Assembly (NCBI GenBank): GCA_958295765.1
Contig: CATQHB010000002.1
Span: forward strand, 1 to 51,716
From: an uncultured Dehalococcoidia bacterium
GTDB lineage: Bacteria > Chloroflexota > Dehalococcoidia > Lucifugimonadales > UBA3495
Direction of reading: 5' to 3'
DNA length: 51,716 nucleotides
Position numbers and translations under genes: made by a program. The notes below the pieces were generated by a model. It searched no databases, was not told the DNA's origin, and worked only from the letters and a program-made list of their open reading frames with translations. How positions within the stretch are numbered: the stretch's first letter is position 1; each line of letters begins with the position of its first letter. Below are positions 16,198-23,947 of this stretch, one piece after another.

Positions 16198-17652
16198 CTA
16201 TTCCTGCTCCAGAAACCGCTGCACCCATTCCGCGGCCGGTTCCTTGTCGTATTGGCTGTAGAGGACGGTGGCGTTGCGCAGGGCGTCGCCGCCGAAGTAG
16301 CGCTCGTACAATACCTGGCGGGAGGCAAAGGAACTGCAACAGGTGTCCCAGGCCAGCCGGAACAGGCGCACCCGTTCCGCGGCGGTGGCGGTATCGGTGT
16401 CCAGGTACTGGCGGATTTCCGGGGCCAGGGGGCCGTTCAGGTCGGCCTCCGTAGGCAGGGCCATCAGGCTGCTGGAACCCAGGAAGTGCAGTATCTCCGC
16501 CATCCGGGGATACATTCGGATGAACAGGCTGCGGGCCACCAGCAGGGGCATATAAGGCGGGCACATCACGCCCCAGCGGTCGACGGTAGCGTCCACCTCG
16601 GCGGCGCGCAGGCACGCCTTGGTAACCTCCAGGTTTTCAATGACCTCGGCGACCATCTGCTGCACCTGAGGCAGTTGAGTAGAACCCAGCGTCCGGGTCA
16701 TCAGGTTAGCCAGGCCCAGGATGAACTCGCACTTGACCACGTTCTTGCTGACCACCTGGTGGCCGGTATGGGCGTTGCGGTTGGTGGCCTCGGCCCAGCC
16801 GTTAGCCAACTCCACGTCGCCCAACAGAAAGACCCGCTCCCAGGGCACCAGGACGTTGTTAAAGAATACGATAGCGTCCATTTCCTCAAACCGGGAGGCC
16901 AGGGGATGGTCGAAGTGGGAGCGGCCCAGGTCAAAGCTCTCCCGGCAGAGGAACTTCATCCCCGGCGTGTTGCAGGGCAGGGCAAAGCCGAAGGCGTAAC
17001 GCTCGCCGGCGTCGCCGGGCAAGCGGTGGGTGCGGGCGGGATAGACGATGATTTCGTCGGAGAGGGGGCCGAGGGTCGCCAGCACCCGGGCGCCGTTGAC
17101 GATGATGCCGGCGTCGGTTTCCTTGACCACCGACAAGGCGACGTCGGTGCGGTCTTCCAGGGCGGTGGTCAGGGGAGAACGGCTGCGTTGCAGGTTGACC
17201 AGGGTATGGGTCAGCACCAGGTCCTGCTCCCGGATGTATTCGTAGTAGTTTTCGATGTTCTGCTTGAACTCCGGGCGGTTCTGGCCGCAGTAGTCGCTGG
17301 CGGCGGCCATGGACATCACCGCCACGTTGAGAAAGTCCGGGGTGCGGCCCATCATCCCGCAACTGACCCGGGCCCAGTGGGTCATCATCGTGCGGCGGCG
17401 TTCCAGGTCGGCGTGGCTGCGGGGAATGATAAAGGACAGCCCTACTTGGTCGCCGCTGCTGGGCGAGGCGTAGGTCATTTCCGGCCCTACTTCCGGGTCG
17501 CTCTGCAAATCGTACAGGGCGGCCAAAGTGCGGGCGCCGTTGCCCAGGGCGGGATGGGCGGTAACGTCCTTAATCCGCTGCCCTTCCATATAAATTTCCG
17601 GGGAGGCTTCCCGCAGGCGCTCCAGATAATCCGCTCCACTTCGGGCCGGCAT
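16198..17652 (-). CDS. 4-hydroxyphenylacetate 3-hydroxylase (HpaB) family flavin-dependent monooxygenase
   Basis: This is a 484-residue protein with GAGGGATTGCT before the ATG. The opening SGADYLERLREASPEIYMEGQ with TAHPALGNGARTLAALYDLQ, then TYASPSSGDQVGLSFIIPRS and the MGRTPDFLNVAVMSMAAAS block near 90-115, are the conserved N-terminal and middle regions of HpaB. Later AFGFALPCNTPGMKFLCRES and FFNNVLVPWERVFLLGD near 265-275 complete the acyl-CoA-dehydrogenase-like fold. The family uses FADH2 from a partner reductase to ortho-hydroxylate phenols; no HpaC-like reductase is in the window. Close relatives also include halophenol monooxygenases and 4-hydroxybutyryl-CoA dehydratase, though no Fe-S Cys/His set is evident. 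Confidence 0.85.
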   Translation of the reverse strand: MPARSGADYLERLREASPEIYMEGQRIKDVTAHPALGNGARTLAALYDLQSDPEVGPEMTYASPSSGDQVGLSFIIPRSHADLERRRTMMTHWARVSCGMMGRTPDFLNVAVMSMAAASDYCGQNRPEFKQNIENYYEYIREQDLVLTHTLVNLQRSRSPLTTALEDRTDVALSVVKETDAGIIVNGARVLATLGPLSDEIIVYPARTHRLPGDAGERYAFGFALPCNTPGMKFLCRESFDLGRSHFDHPLASRFEEMDAIVFFNNVLVPWERVFLLGDVELANGWAEATNRNAHTGHQVVSKNVVKCEFILGLANLMTRTLGSTQLPQVQQMVAEVIENLEVTKACLRAAEVDATVDRWGVMCPPYMPLLVARSLFIRMYPRMAEILHFLGSSSLMALPTEADLNGPLAPEIRQYLDTDTATAAERVRLFRLAWDTCCSSFASRQVLYERYFGGDALRNATVLYSQYDKEPAAEWVQRFLEQE

Positions 17653-17662
17653 AGCAATCCCT

Positions 17663-17705
17663 CAATTAAGAATTAGGAATTAAGAATTGGGAATTAAAAA
17701 TTATC
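17663..17705. repeat. AT-rich AATTAAGAATTAGG repeat
   Basis: This is a short run of AATTAAGAATTAGGAATT, the same type as at 13416, located just upstream of the HpaB-like gene and facing its ribosome site. Confidence 0.75.
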
Positions 17706-17808
17706 AATAGTCCTGCCTGTCCTGGTAAGTTTAGCTGGCTTGGCGCAAGGGAGCAAGCGGTGGGGATTGTGGTATGGGGCAATGGCATTATAAACTCCAT
17801 TATAAACT

Positions 17809-17905
17809 CGTCGTTCCGGCGAAAGCCGGAATCCAGGAAATCCTCACGGGGAAAGGCGAGCCGGCTACCGAGCGTTCTGGATTCCGGCTTTCGCCGGAAC
17901 GACGG
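17809..17905. repeat. Two-armed palindromic element (CGTTCCGGCGAAAGCCGGAAT family)
   Basis: Arms at 17809-17837 and about 17877-17905 surround GAAATCCTCACGGGGAAAGG and GCCGGCTACCG. It lies directly upstream of the HigB remnant and probably marks where the toxin gene was lost. Confidence 0.88.
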
Positions 17906-17941
17906 TGTTGCCTGGGTTGCCATAGGGCCATAGGTAAGAAG

Positions 17942-17995
17942 GGATTGCCCGGCGCTCACGCCGAATATGACCGCATCAACGCGCTGGAGGTGTAG
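17942..17995 (+). pseudogene. Remnant of a HigB toxin gene (C-terminal stump)
   Basis: The frame ending at TAG 17993-17995 encodes LPGAHAEYDRINALEV. HigB-type mRNA interferases characteristically end in a GTHAEYD-like sequence, and they sit immediately upstream of higA, as here. Everything 5' of this stump is replaced by a palindromic repeat and unrelated sequence, so no functional toxin can be made. The final codons still carry the GGAGG ribosome site of the antitoxin gene, which may explain why they were retained. Confidence 0.7.
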
Positions 17996-17997
17996 TC

Positions 17998-18393
17998 TTG
18001 GCAAAGATTACAGCGATTAACAATGACGCCGACTTGACCGCAGCGGTGGCCCGGGTTGACGAACTGTTCAAAACCTATCCGAACATCCTGGAATCCGGGC
18101 CGGGCAACCCCGAATATGACGAACTGAACGCCCTTTCCGACCTGGTGATTGAGTACGAGGACATCCATTACCCCATGCCGGCCCCGTCCCCGGCGGGTTT
18201 TATTAAGTTCTCGATGGAACAGCGGAACTTGAACGAGGCCGACCTGGTTCCCGCCATGGGCAGCCGGGAGACGGTGGATGAGGCGCTGGCCGGCCGGCAA
18301 AACATCACCCCGGAAATGGCCCAAGCCCTCTACGAACTTTTAGACATCGACGTTAGAGACCTACTACCCAAGCCGGTGGCCCCCAATTCCTAA
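17998..18393 (+). CDS. higA: HigA-type antitoxin / HTH protein, orphan
   Basis: This is a 131-residue protein starting at TTG with GGAGG eight bases upstream (17986-17990). The layout is that of COG5499-type HigA proteins: an N-terminal acidic helical region (NPEYDELNALSDLVIEYED) and a C-terminal helix-turn-helix from about 70 on (FSMEQRNLNEADLVPAMGSR, ETVDEALAGRQNITPEM). HigA binds its own promoter and neutralises the HigB ribonuclease. Its toxin partner is reduced to a stump upstream, so this is an orphan regulator or relic. The last codons (PNS, stop) come from an AT-rich repeat. Confidence 0.78.
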   Translation: MAKITAINNDADLTAAVARVDELFKTYPNILESGPGNPEYDELNALSDLVIEYEDIHYPMPAPSPAGFIKFSMEQRNLNEADLVPAMGSRETVDEALAGRQNITPEMAQALYELLDIDVRDLLPKPVAPNS

Positions 18394-18411
18394 TTCTTAA
18401 TTCTTAATTAA
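18386..18411. repeat. AT-rich repeat between convergent genes
   Basis: The 26-base run CCAATTCCTAATTCTTAATT and following TTAA supplies the stop codon of the orphan antitoxin gene on the plus strand and the stop codon of the Rieske oxygenase on the minus strand. Confidence 0.75.
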
Positions 18412-19691
18412 ACCCCCGGGTGCATCAGCCTCAGCATTTCCGCCCGCCAGTCGGCGCCTTGGGGCAGAATCCCCTCAATGGCCCGGGCGTTGTAGTAGGT
18501 GGGGGCTATGCCGGGGGGCGTTCCCCCGTCGGCTACCGTGTCGGCGGCCTGGAGCAGCAGGCGGCGGGCCTGGATGATTGCCATGTCGCTGCGGGTCAGG
18601 TTTTCCCGGGTCCGGTCCACGATGGCGCCCATGCTTTCCTGCACCGCTACGTCCTGGGCGTTGATGCCGTCAATGCCGGTGAAGGTTTCGTACTTCTGCA
18701 CCTGGCGGTCAATGAGCCAGTCGTTTTCCCGGTTGCCGGCGCTGCGGTAGTTGGGGAGCAACTGGCCCGGGCCGCGCCCGTAGCCCTGTTCGATCTCCAC
18801 CCATTCCGCATCGGTTATCGGCTCCGGGCCAAAGCTGTAAACCCAGTTGTAAATCATACAATTTTCGTCATCCATCGGCACCCAGGCGTGGCCGGCGATG
18901 ACCTGCTGGGCGGCCTGCCCCTTGTACCCGGACTGGCGGGGGCGCATCTGGTGGAAGGGCATAATATACTGGTAGGCCCGGACGAAGTCGCCCCGGTCGC
19001 CCAGGGAACGGACGCCGACGTAGCGGTAGCCGTAGTCGGTAACGTCCACCTCTACGCTGGGCGCGCCGCCGGTAACGAAGTCGGTGTTGATGCCGATGCC
19101 GGCCTTGTCGGTGTCGGTGGTGATGGTGCGGTGCAGGATGGGCGCGTGGGCGGTGTCGATGCCGCCCTCCAGGGATTGGAGCCAGTTGCATACCTGCCAG
19201 TTCTTGGATACGTGGCGGTGGGTTGCCGGCACCTGCGTCCACTCAAAGTTCGGCGGCGGTGGCGGCGCGCTGCCCGGCTCCCCCAGGTAGGCCCAGACCA
19301 GGCCGCCCTGCTCCAGGGTAGGGTAGGCGCCGATACGCACCTTGGTAGGGTAATCGCTGTCCGGCGGTTCATTCATCATATCCAGGCAGTTGCCGTCCAC
19401 GTCAAACTTCCAGCCGTGATAGACGCAGCGCAGGCCGCACTCCTCGTTGCGCCCCAGAAACAAGGATGCCAGGCGGTGGGGACAAAGCTCGTCCAGCAGC
19501 CCGACGCGCCCCTTGGTATCGCGGAAGGCGACCAAATCCTCGCCCAGCAGCCGCACCCGCACCGGCGGGCAATCCGGCGCCGGCAGTTCGGCGGACAGCA
19601 GGGCCGGAATCCAGTAACAGCGCATTACCCGGCCCATAGGCGTGCCCCGGTTAGTACGGGTCAAGGTTTCGTTGTCGGCGTGGGAGAGCAT
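18408..19691 (-). CDS. Rieske non-haem iron ring-hydroxylating oxygenase, large subunit
   Basis: This is a 427-residue protein with AGGAGAAAAGTT before the ATG. The Rieske [2Fe-2S] site is C-x-H-x16-C-x2-H with Cys70, His72, Cys89 and His92. The mononuclear iron site is D-x2-H-x4-H at Asp179, His182, His187 within GGIDTAHAPILH. The N-terminal MGRVMRCYWIPALLS and the long PPP loop near 145 resemble phthalate 4,5-dioxygenase and related demethylases/monooxygenases of the VanA/Pht3 type. It needs a ferredoxin reductase, not present here. It would open the attack on a substituted aromatic acid or ether; the substrate is unknown. Confidence 0.88.
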   Translation of the reverse strand: MLSHADNETLTRTNRGTPMGRVMRCYWIPALLSAELPAPDCPPVRVRLLGEDLVAFRDTKGRVGLLDELCPHRLASLFLGRNEECGLRCVYHGWKFDVDGNCLDMMNEPPDSDYPTKVRIGAYPTLEQGGLVWAYLGEPGSAPPPPPNFEWTQVPATHRHVSKNWQVCNWLQSLEGGIDTAHAPILHRTITTDTDKAGIGINTDFVTGGAPSVEVDVTDYGYRYVGVRSLGDRGDFVRAYQYIMPFHQMRPRQSGYKGQAAQQVIAGHAWVPMDDENCMIYNWVYSFGPEPITDAEWVEIEQGYGRGPGQLLPNYRSAGNRENDWLIDRQVQKYETFTGIDGINAQDVAVQESMGAIVDRTRENLTRSDMAIIQARRLLLQAADTVADGGTPPGIAPTYYNARAIEGILPQGADWRAEMLRLMHPGV

Positions 19692-19805
19692 AACTTTTCT
19701 CCTGGCGGTATTTTTGGATTGGGGGTTGCGTTGTTAGCTACGGGACGGTCAAGTCAATGCGTCTTAATTAGGGCAACCCAAGGAACCGTCATTCCGGTTA
19801 TAGAA

Positions 19806-19904
19806 CCGTCGTTCCGGCGAAAGCCGGAATCCAGAACACTCGGTAGCCGGCTCGCCCTTTTCCGGGAGGATTTCCTGGATTCCGGCTTTCGCCGGAACGA
19901 CGGT
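19806..19904. repeat. Two-armed palindromic element (CGTTCCGGCGAAAGCCGGAAT family), inverted centre
   Basis: The arms match those at 14756, but the centre is in the opposite orientation (GAACACTCGGTAGCCGG first, GAGGATTTCC last). It fills the gap between the Rieske and LigB-type genes. Confidence 0.88.
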
Positions 19905-19915
19905 TTGATAAGCAA

Positions 19916-20905
19916 TCAAGTCCACTGGGCAAAGCCCATCGCGCAGCCGGTTCCGGCTATGGAGCGGTAGCAGGGCACGTAGTCCACTAACTGCATATCC
20001 AGGTGTTCGGTGGCCCCGGCTACGGCAATCCAGTTGCGGATTTCCGAGTTGCCGGAGTTGAGCTTGGTCCGGGGGATGGCAAAGAGGGCGTCGGCGTCCC
20101 GGTTCCGCATCGCTCCCAATACCTGATTGTCCAGGTCCTCGTCAATGACGAAGTGGCTCAGCCCGCCGGAGGCGATTACGGCTACCCGGGCATCCCCTTC
20201 CCATTCCTGAACGGCGGCGCGCACCGCCCGGCCCAGTTCGTAGCAGCGTTGGGGCGTAACCTGGTTGGGCGGGTAGTAGGTGTTGACCATAATGGGCAGG
20301 GCCGGAATGGGCTGCTGCCGCAGAATCCGCTGGTAGAGGTAGCCAAAGGCGTGGCCCATGCCCTGGCCGTCGGGGAGACGTCGGGAGTGGGCGACGTCAA
20401 ACTGCCGGTCAACCAGGTATTCAATGATATGACGGCCCAGGTCGGCGGCTACGGGATAGTCAATTTCCCGCTCCGGGTTCCAGCCCCAGGCGTTGGCCTT
20501 GCGGTGGGCCGGCGCCGAATCGGGGACGGGCATCGGGACGCTGCGGATGGTGTCGCCCCAATAGACCAGCACCGCCGGCATATTGCCGTCGTTGAACAGT
20601 TCCAGTTGGTCGTCGCCCAGCATCACGATAATGTCCGGCGCCGCCTTTTCCAGCGTGGCGCCCAGGGCGGCGATACCCTGCTGGCAGGCGTTGTAGCGGG
20701 TCTGAAACTTGTCCTCGGTGAGTTCCTTTTCGATGACCGAGCGGTCGGCGGCGGCCAGCAACTCCTCAAAGCTGTAAGGCTTGCCGTCAGCGGCCCACAA
20801 TTCCTGATGCCGCTTGTCGCCCTCGCCGTAGGCCCGCCACAAGTCGGGCGGGGTGCTGAGCTGGGGACTGTGAGAGGAACCCAGGCCCAAAACAATATCT
20901 GCCAT
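19916..20905 (-). CDS. LigB-type class III extradiol ring-cleavage dioxygenase
   Basis: This is a 329-residue protein with GGAGGTTAAGCA before the ATG. MADIVLGLGSSHSPQL gives the N-terminal iron ligand His12 typical of LigB/PcpA-unrelated class III enzymes. PDIIVMLGDDQLELF near 88-102, ALPIMVNTYYPPNQVTP near 200-215 and VIASGGLSHFVIDEDLD near 260 match protocatechuate 4,5-dioxygenase beta and gallate dioxygenase-like enzymes. It would cleave a catecholic or gallate-type ring beside the hydroxyls using Fe(II). With the HpaB-like hydroxylase and Rieske enzyme it forms a hydroxylate-then-cleave set, though each gene is separated by repeats. A separate LigA-like alpha subunit is not seen. Confidence 0.83.
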   Translation of the reverse strand: MADIVLGLGSSHSPQLSTPPDLWRAYGEGDKRHQELWAADGKPYSFEELLAAADRSVIEKELTEDKFQTRYNACQQGIAALGATLEKAAPDIIVMLGDDQLELFNDGNMPAVLVYWGDTIRSVPMPVPDSAPAHRKANAWGWNPEREIDYPVAADLGRHIIEYLVDRQFDVAHSRRLPDGQGMGHAFGYLYQRILRQQPIPALPIMVNTYYPPNQVTPQRCYELGRAVRAAVQEWEGDARVAVIASGGLSHFVIDEDLDNQVLGAMRNRDADALFAIPRTKLNSGNSEIRNWIAVAGATEHLDMQLVDYVPCYRSIAGTGCAMGFAQWT

Positions 20906-21022
20906 TGCTTAACCTCCTGATTGGCCGTTTATCCACCAGGGGACACGAATCGGCGCGAATTTTTTTATATGAATGGTATGTTGGCATACGCGGGCAAGGC
21001 AACGCAACTCACAAAGGAGTTG

Positions 21023-21388
21023 CTACCCGGCCTCCAGCAACGGCTCCAGCTTGCCCAGCAGCTTCTGAACGCTCTGAATGGACAACTGAACCGAGGCCGT
21101 CGAATACCAGTTTTCGTAATAGTTGGTGTGCAGGTGGGACGCTACCTTGAATAAGCTGGACAGTTCGGTATCGCCGGTTTCCGCTACCAGGTTATCAATG
21201 ACCCTGTAAAGCAGGCGGTGTCCGTCGTAGGGCCAGCCCCGTTCCTCGGCGATAGCCTTGACCATTTCCGCCGCCGCGCCCCAGCCCTTTTCCGAGGCTT
21301 GCGACAGGTCTTCCTCGGCCAGGTATTGCCAGGCTCGGCCCAGATACTCCCGGCTGGCGGTGGCGTAGCGGTTGGTGGATTCAAGCAT
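21023..21388 (-). CDS. PaREP1/HEPN-like helical protein, copy 1
   Basis: This is a 121-residue all-helical protein with AAAGGAGTATCCT before the ATG. ASREYLGRAWQYLAEEDLSQ then ASEKGWGAAAEMVKAIAEER (residues 12-51) is the signature of the PaREP1 family, placed in the HEPN superfamily. Later helices hold HRLLYRVIDNLVAETGD and FKVASHLHTNYYENW. HEPN proteins often form toxin or nucleic-acid-linked pairs with minimal nucleotidyltransferases, but none is encoded here, and no R-x4-6-H RNase motif stands out. Function unknown. The copy at 21417-21782 is a close tandem paralogue. Confidence 0.7.
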   Translation of the reverse strand: MLESTNRYATASREYLGRAWQYLAEEDLSQASEKGWGAAAEMVKAIAEERGWPYDGHRLLYRVIDNLVAETGDTELSSLFKVASHLHTNYYENWYSTASVQLSIQSVQKLLGKLEPLLEAG

Positions 21389-21416
21389 AGGATACTCCTT
21401 TAAGCAAGGGCCGCCG

Positions 21417-21782
21417 CTACGCTGCCTCCAACATCGGCTCCAGCTTGTCCAGCAGCGTCTGAACCCTCTGAACGGACCGACGGACCGACTCCGGGGGATG
21501 CCAGTTTTCGTAAAAGTTGATGTGCAGGTCTGACGCTATCTTGAACAGGTCTGACAGTTCTTCGTCGCCGGTTTCCGACACCAGATTTTCAATGATGCGG
21601 TAGAGCAGGCGATGGCTGTTGTGTTGCCAACCTCGCTCCTCGGCGATGGCCTTGACCATTTCCGCCGCCGCGCCCCAGCCCTTTTCCGAGGCTTGCGACA
21701 GGTCTTCTTCGGCCAGGTATTGCCAGGCTCGGCCCATATATTCCCGGCTGGCGGTGGCGTAGCGGTTGGTGGATTCAAGCAT
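21417..21782 (-). CDS. PaREP1/HEPN-like helical protein, copy 2
   Basis: This is a 121-residue paralogue of the gene at 21023. AAAGGAGTGTCCT seven bases before the ATG at 21782 decides the start; the frame extends 16 codons upstream without similarity. The first 50 residues are almost identical to copy 1, and divergence grows towards the C-terminus (HPPESVRRSVQRVQTLLDKL here). The 5' region and ribosome site are also duplicated, so both genes are probably translated. The position beside the ThDP enzyme gene may be incidental. Confidence 0.7.
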   Translation of the reverse strand: MLESTNRYATASREYMGRAWQYLAEEDLSQASEKGWGAAAEMVKAIAEERGWQHNSHRLLYRIIENLVSETGDEELSDLFKIASDLHINFYENWHPPESVRRSVQRVQTLLDKLEPMLEAA

Positions 21783-21865
21783 AGGACACTCCTTTAAGCA
21801 ACGGGCGGGCAATGTGCGGCCGGGCGGCAATCATCCGGCCGGTTTCCGCTGCCGGTTCTCTGATG

Positions 21866-23578
21866 CTAGATAGACAATACCACGTCCACCAGGGCGATTC
21901 GGCCCTCATTGACGGCGGCCAGGGCGGTTTGCAGGGCCGGCACCAGGGCCGCCGGGTCCTCAACCCGAACCCCGTAGCCGCCAAAGGGTTCCACCAGCTT
22001 GGCGTAGTCCGGGCCGGGGATGTGTACCCCGTGCCAGATGTCGGAACGGGCGGCGTCGCCGTCGGGGTAGTAGTGCTGGTGGTTGCGGCGCATGGCCTCA
22101 TAGTTGCCGTTGTTGAACACCACGGTCAGGAAGGGCAGGTTGGCCTCTCCCGCCACGCCGAAACTCTGCGTAACCGGGTTGTAGAGAAAGCCGCCGTCGC
22201 CCATCAGGGCCACCACCGGGCGGTCGGGCATCGCCAGCTTGACGCCCAGGGCCAGCCCCAAACCCTGGCCCAGGCCGCCGTTGGGGTGAAAGTAGCTTTG
22301 GGGATTATCCCATTGCACGTGGCGCATAACCTGGCCCCGGTGAGAAGTTACTTCCTCTACAAAGACCGCATCGTCGGGCATTGCCTCGCTGAGGGCGGCG
22401 CACAGCCAAACCGGGTCAATGGGCTGGCGGGCGCGGGCCGCCGCTACCGCCGCCAACCGGCCCTCCTCCAGCCGGTTATGTTCCGCCGTCCAGTATTCCC
22501 GCCGTTCCGCAATTTTGGCGGCATTGGAACCGCCGGCCGCGCCGTTGGCTTCCAACGCCTCGGTCAGCAATTGCAGGGTGAGGGTCAAATCCCCTTCTAC
22601 GTACTGGTCGGCCAGCAGGTTCTGGTAGGCCATCTGGCCCTTGAGAGGGTTCTCACCCATAGCGACAATGGTGGCGTGGGCCGGGCCGGCGTGGGGTGGA
22701 TACCAGGGCGACCGACTGCCCAGCAGCAACACCAGGTCGGCCTGGTTGAAAAAGGCTTCCCCGTTGCCGCCCAGGTAAAGGGGGTGGCTCTTGGGGAAGT
22801 TGGCATAGATGGACGCGCTCTCAATTACCGGAATCGCCATCAACTCGGCCAGTTGGACCAGGCTGGCAAAGCCGGCCACTTCCTGCCCCGAACCCTCGGT
22901 GATAATCAAGGGCTTGCTGCTGCGGGCCAGCCGGTCGGCCAGGCGGTCAATGGCGTCGGTTTCCGGCTGCGTCCGGGGGGCCTGGGGAACCGGGCGGATT
23001 TTAGCCGGGGGCGTCCAGCCGTGAATCATCGTCTCAATGGGAATGTCCAGGTAGGTGGGGCCTTTGGGAACCCGTTGGGCCATTTCCCCGGCCCGCACCA
23101 GTTGCTCATACAAAGTATAGGGGCTGGTGGCCTGGCCGCTCCACTTGACAAAAGGCTCGACGAACCGGTTGGGGCCGCCCACCACGCTGAGGTTGCGATA
23201 CCATTGGCCTTGCGGGTCCAGTTCCGGGTTCTCGCCGTAGCTGATGGCCTCGCCGGAGCAGACCAGCATCGGCACTTCGCCCAGGTAGGCGCTGTGGATG
23301 CCAACGCCGCCCTGGAGCAGTCCGACGCCGGCGTGGAGCAGGACGGCCTGGAGCTTGCCGGTTACCCGGGTGTAGCCCAGGGCCAGATCCACCGCCAGGG
23401 TTTCGTGCCAGCAGTTGATATAGGTGGGGCCGCCGGTTTCGTTGACTTTCTGACGGGCCAGGGCTTCCCAGACCGGCGCCCACTCCGAACCGGGCGAGGA
23501 GATGATGTAGTCAACGCCCAGGTTGCGGAAGGCTTCCATAATGGCGTCCCCGCCGTCTTTAGCTTGCGCTTGCGTCAT
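21866..23578 (-). CDS. Thiamine diphosphate-dependent decarboxylase/synthase family enzyme
   Basis: This is a 570-residue protein with GAGGAGG ten bases before the ATG. The pyrimidine-binding domain has CWHETLAVDLALGYTR with the catalytic Glu59 that activates ThDP. VLLHAGVGLLQGGVGI near 92 and the central Rossmann domain follow. The PP domain has ALMGDGGFLYNP at roughly 430 and ends VVFNNGNYEAMRRN, the GDG-x(24-27)-N motif that binds Mg-diphosphate. The length fits the acetolactate synthase/benzoylformate decarboxylase superfamily. Its place at the head of the minus-strand aromatic cluster suggests a 2-oxoacid decarboxylase or carboligase acting on a ring-cleavage product. That specificity is inference. 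Confidence 0.85.
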   Translation of the reverse strand: MTQAQAKDGGDAIMEAFRNLGVDYIISSPGSEWAPVWEALARQKVNETGGPTYINCWHETLAVDLALGYTRVTGKLQAVLLHAGVGLLQGGVGIHSAYLGEVPMLVCSGEAISYGENPELDPQGQWYRNLSVVGGPNRFVEPFVKWSGQATSPYTLYEQLVRAGEMAQRVPKGPTYLDIPIETMIHGWTPPAKIRPVPQAPRTQPETDAIDRLADRLARSSKPLIITEGSGQEVAGFASLVQLAELMAIPVIESASIYANFPKSHPLYLGGNGEAFFNQADLVLLLGSRSPWYPPHAGPAHATIVAMGENPLKGQMAYQNLLADQYVEGDLTLTLQLLTEALEANGAAGGSNAAKIAERREYWTAEHNRLEEGRLAAVAAARARQPIDPVWLCAALSEAMPDDAVFVEEVTSHRGQVMRHVQWDNPQSYFHPNGGLGQGLGLALGVKLAMPDRPVVALMGDGGFLYNPVTQSFGVAGEANLPFLTVVFNNGNYEAMRRNHQHYYPDGDAARSDIWHGVHIPGPDYAKLVEPFGGYGVRVEDPAALVPALQTALAAVNEGRIALVDVVLSI

Positions 23579-23818
23579 TGCTAACTGGCCTCCTCATTGA
23601 ATTGCCATTGAATTGACGGAATTGCCGGGTCGGGCCGGGGCTTGAGGCGGGTTCGTAAGGGTTAGTTCGTAAAGGTAATATGGAGGCGATGCGCCCGGAA
23701 AACCGGGGCATCAGCCTGGGCTGCGCCGCAGGGTGGATTGGGGTTGAGTATAAATAGGGTAATAGGTGGTGTCAACGCTGGGGGGGCGCCCGGGTTAAGC
23801 TGCGCTTGCCCGGCGCCG
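23579..23818. other. Intergenic region between divergent genes
   Basis: These 240 bp separate the minus-strand ThDP enzyme from the plus-strand glycosyltransferase unit. TTGAATTGCCATTGAATTG is a short direct repeat near 23597. GAGTATAAATAGGGTAATAG near 23746 is an AT-rich -10-like stretch without a clear -35. I see no gene. Confidence 0.5.
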
Positions 23819-23947
23819 GACGGGAGATGTATGGCGGCGCTGGCTGTCCCGGAGTATGGTATTATCCGCAGCAGTACCGGCCAGCCCATCCCCCTGGTAA
23901 TGGGTTTCAACATGGGTTTCAACAACCGCTGGAGAAAAGGCAAATGA
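23819..23947 (+). pseudogene. C-terminal remnant of a GT-C glycosyltransferase paralogue
   Basis: The frame ending at TGA 23945-23947 reads DGRCMAALAVPEYGII then RSSTGQPIPLVMGFN. The complete copies end with DGRCTAVRSLPEYDIT then RIRTGQYGRVAGGF, so this is the tail of another copy that has drifted. It overlaps the next gene's start by ATGA. A similar remnant precedes the second gene at 26010. Confidence 0.72.

Noticed and set aside
16093-17676. Long plus-strand open frame over the HpaB-like gene
   Set aside because: Composition is Gly/Gln/His/Val-rich shadow sequence, while the minus-strand frame has clear family motifs and a ribosome site. The same applies to 21812-23584, 18420-19970 and 34969-36225.
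21023-21782. HEPN-MNT toxin-antitoxin pair
   Set aside because: Both genes are PaREP1-like paralogues; no nucleotidyltransferase motif (GSxxxG-DxD) is encoded beside them.
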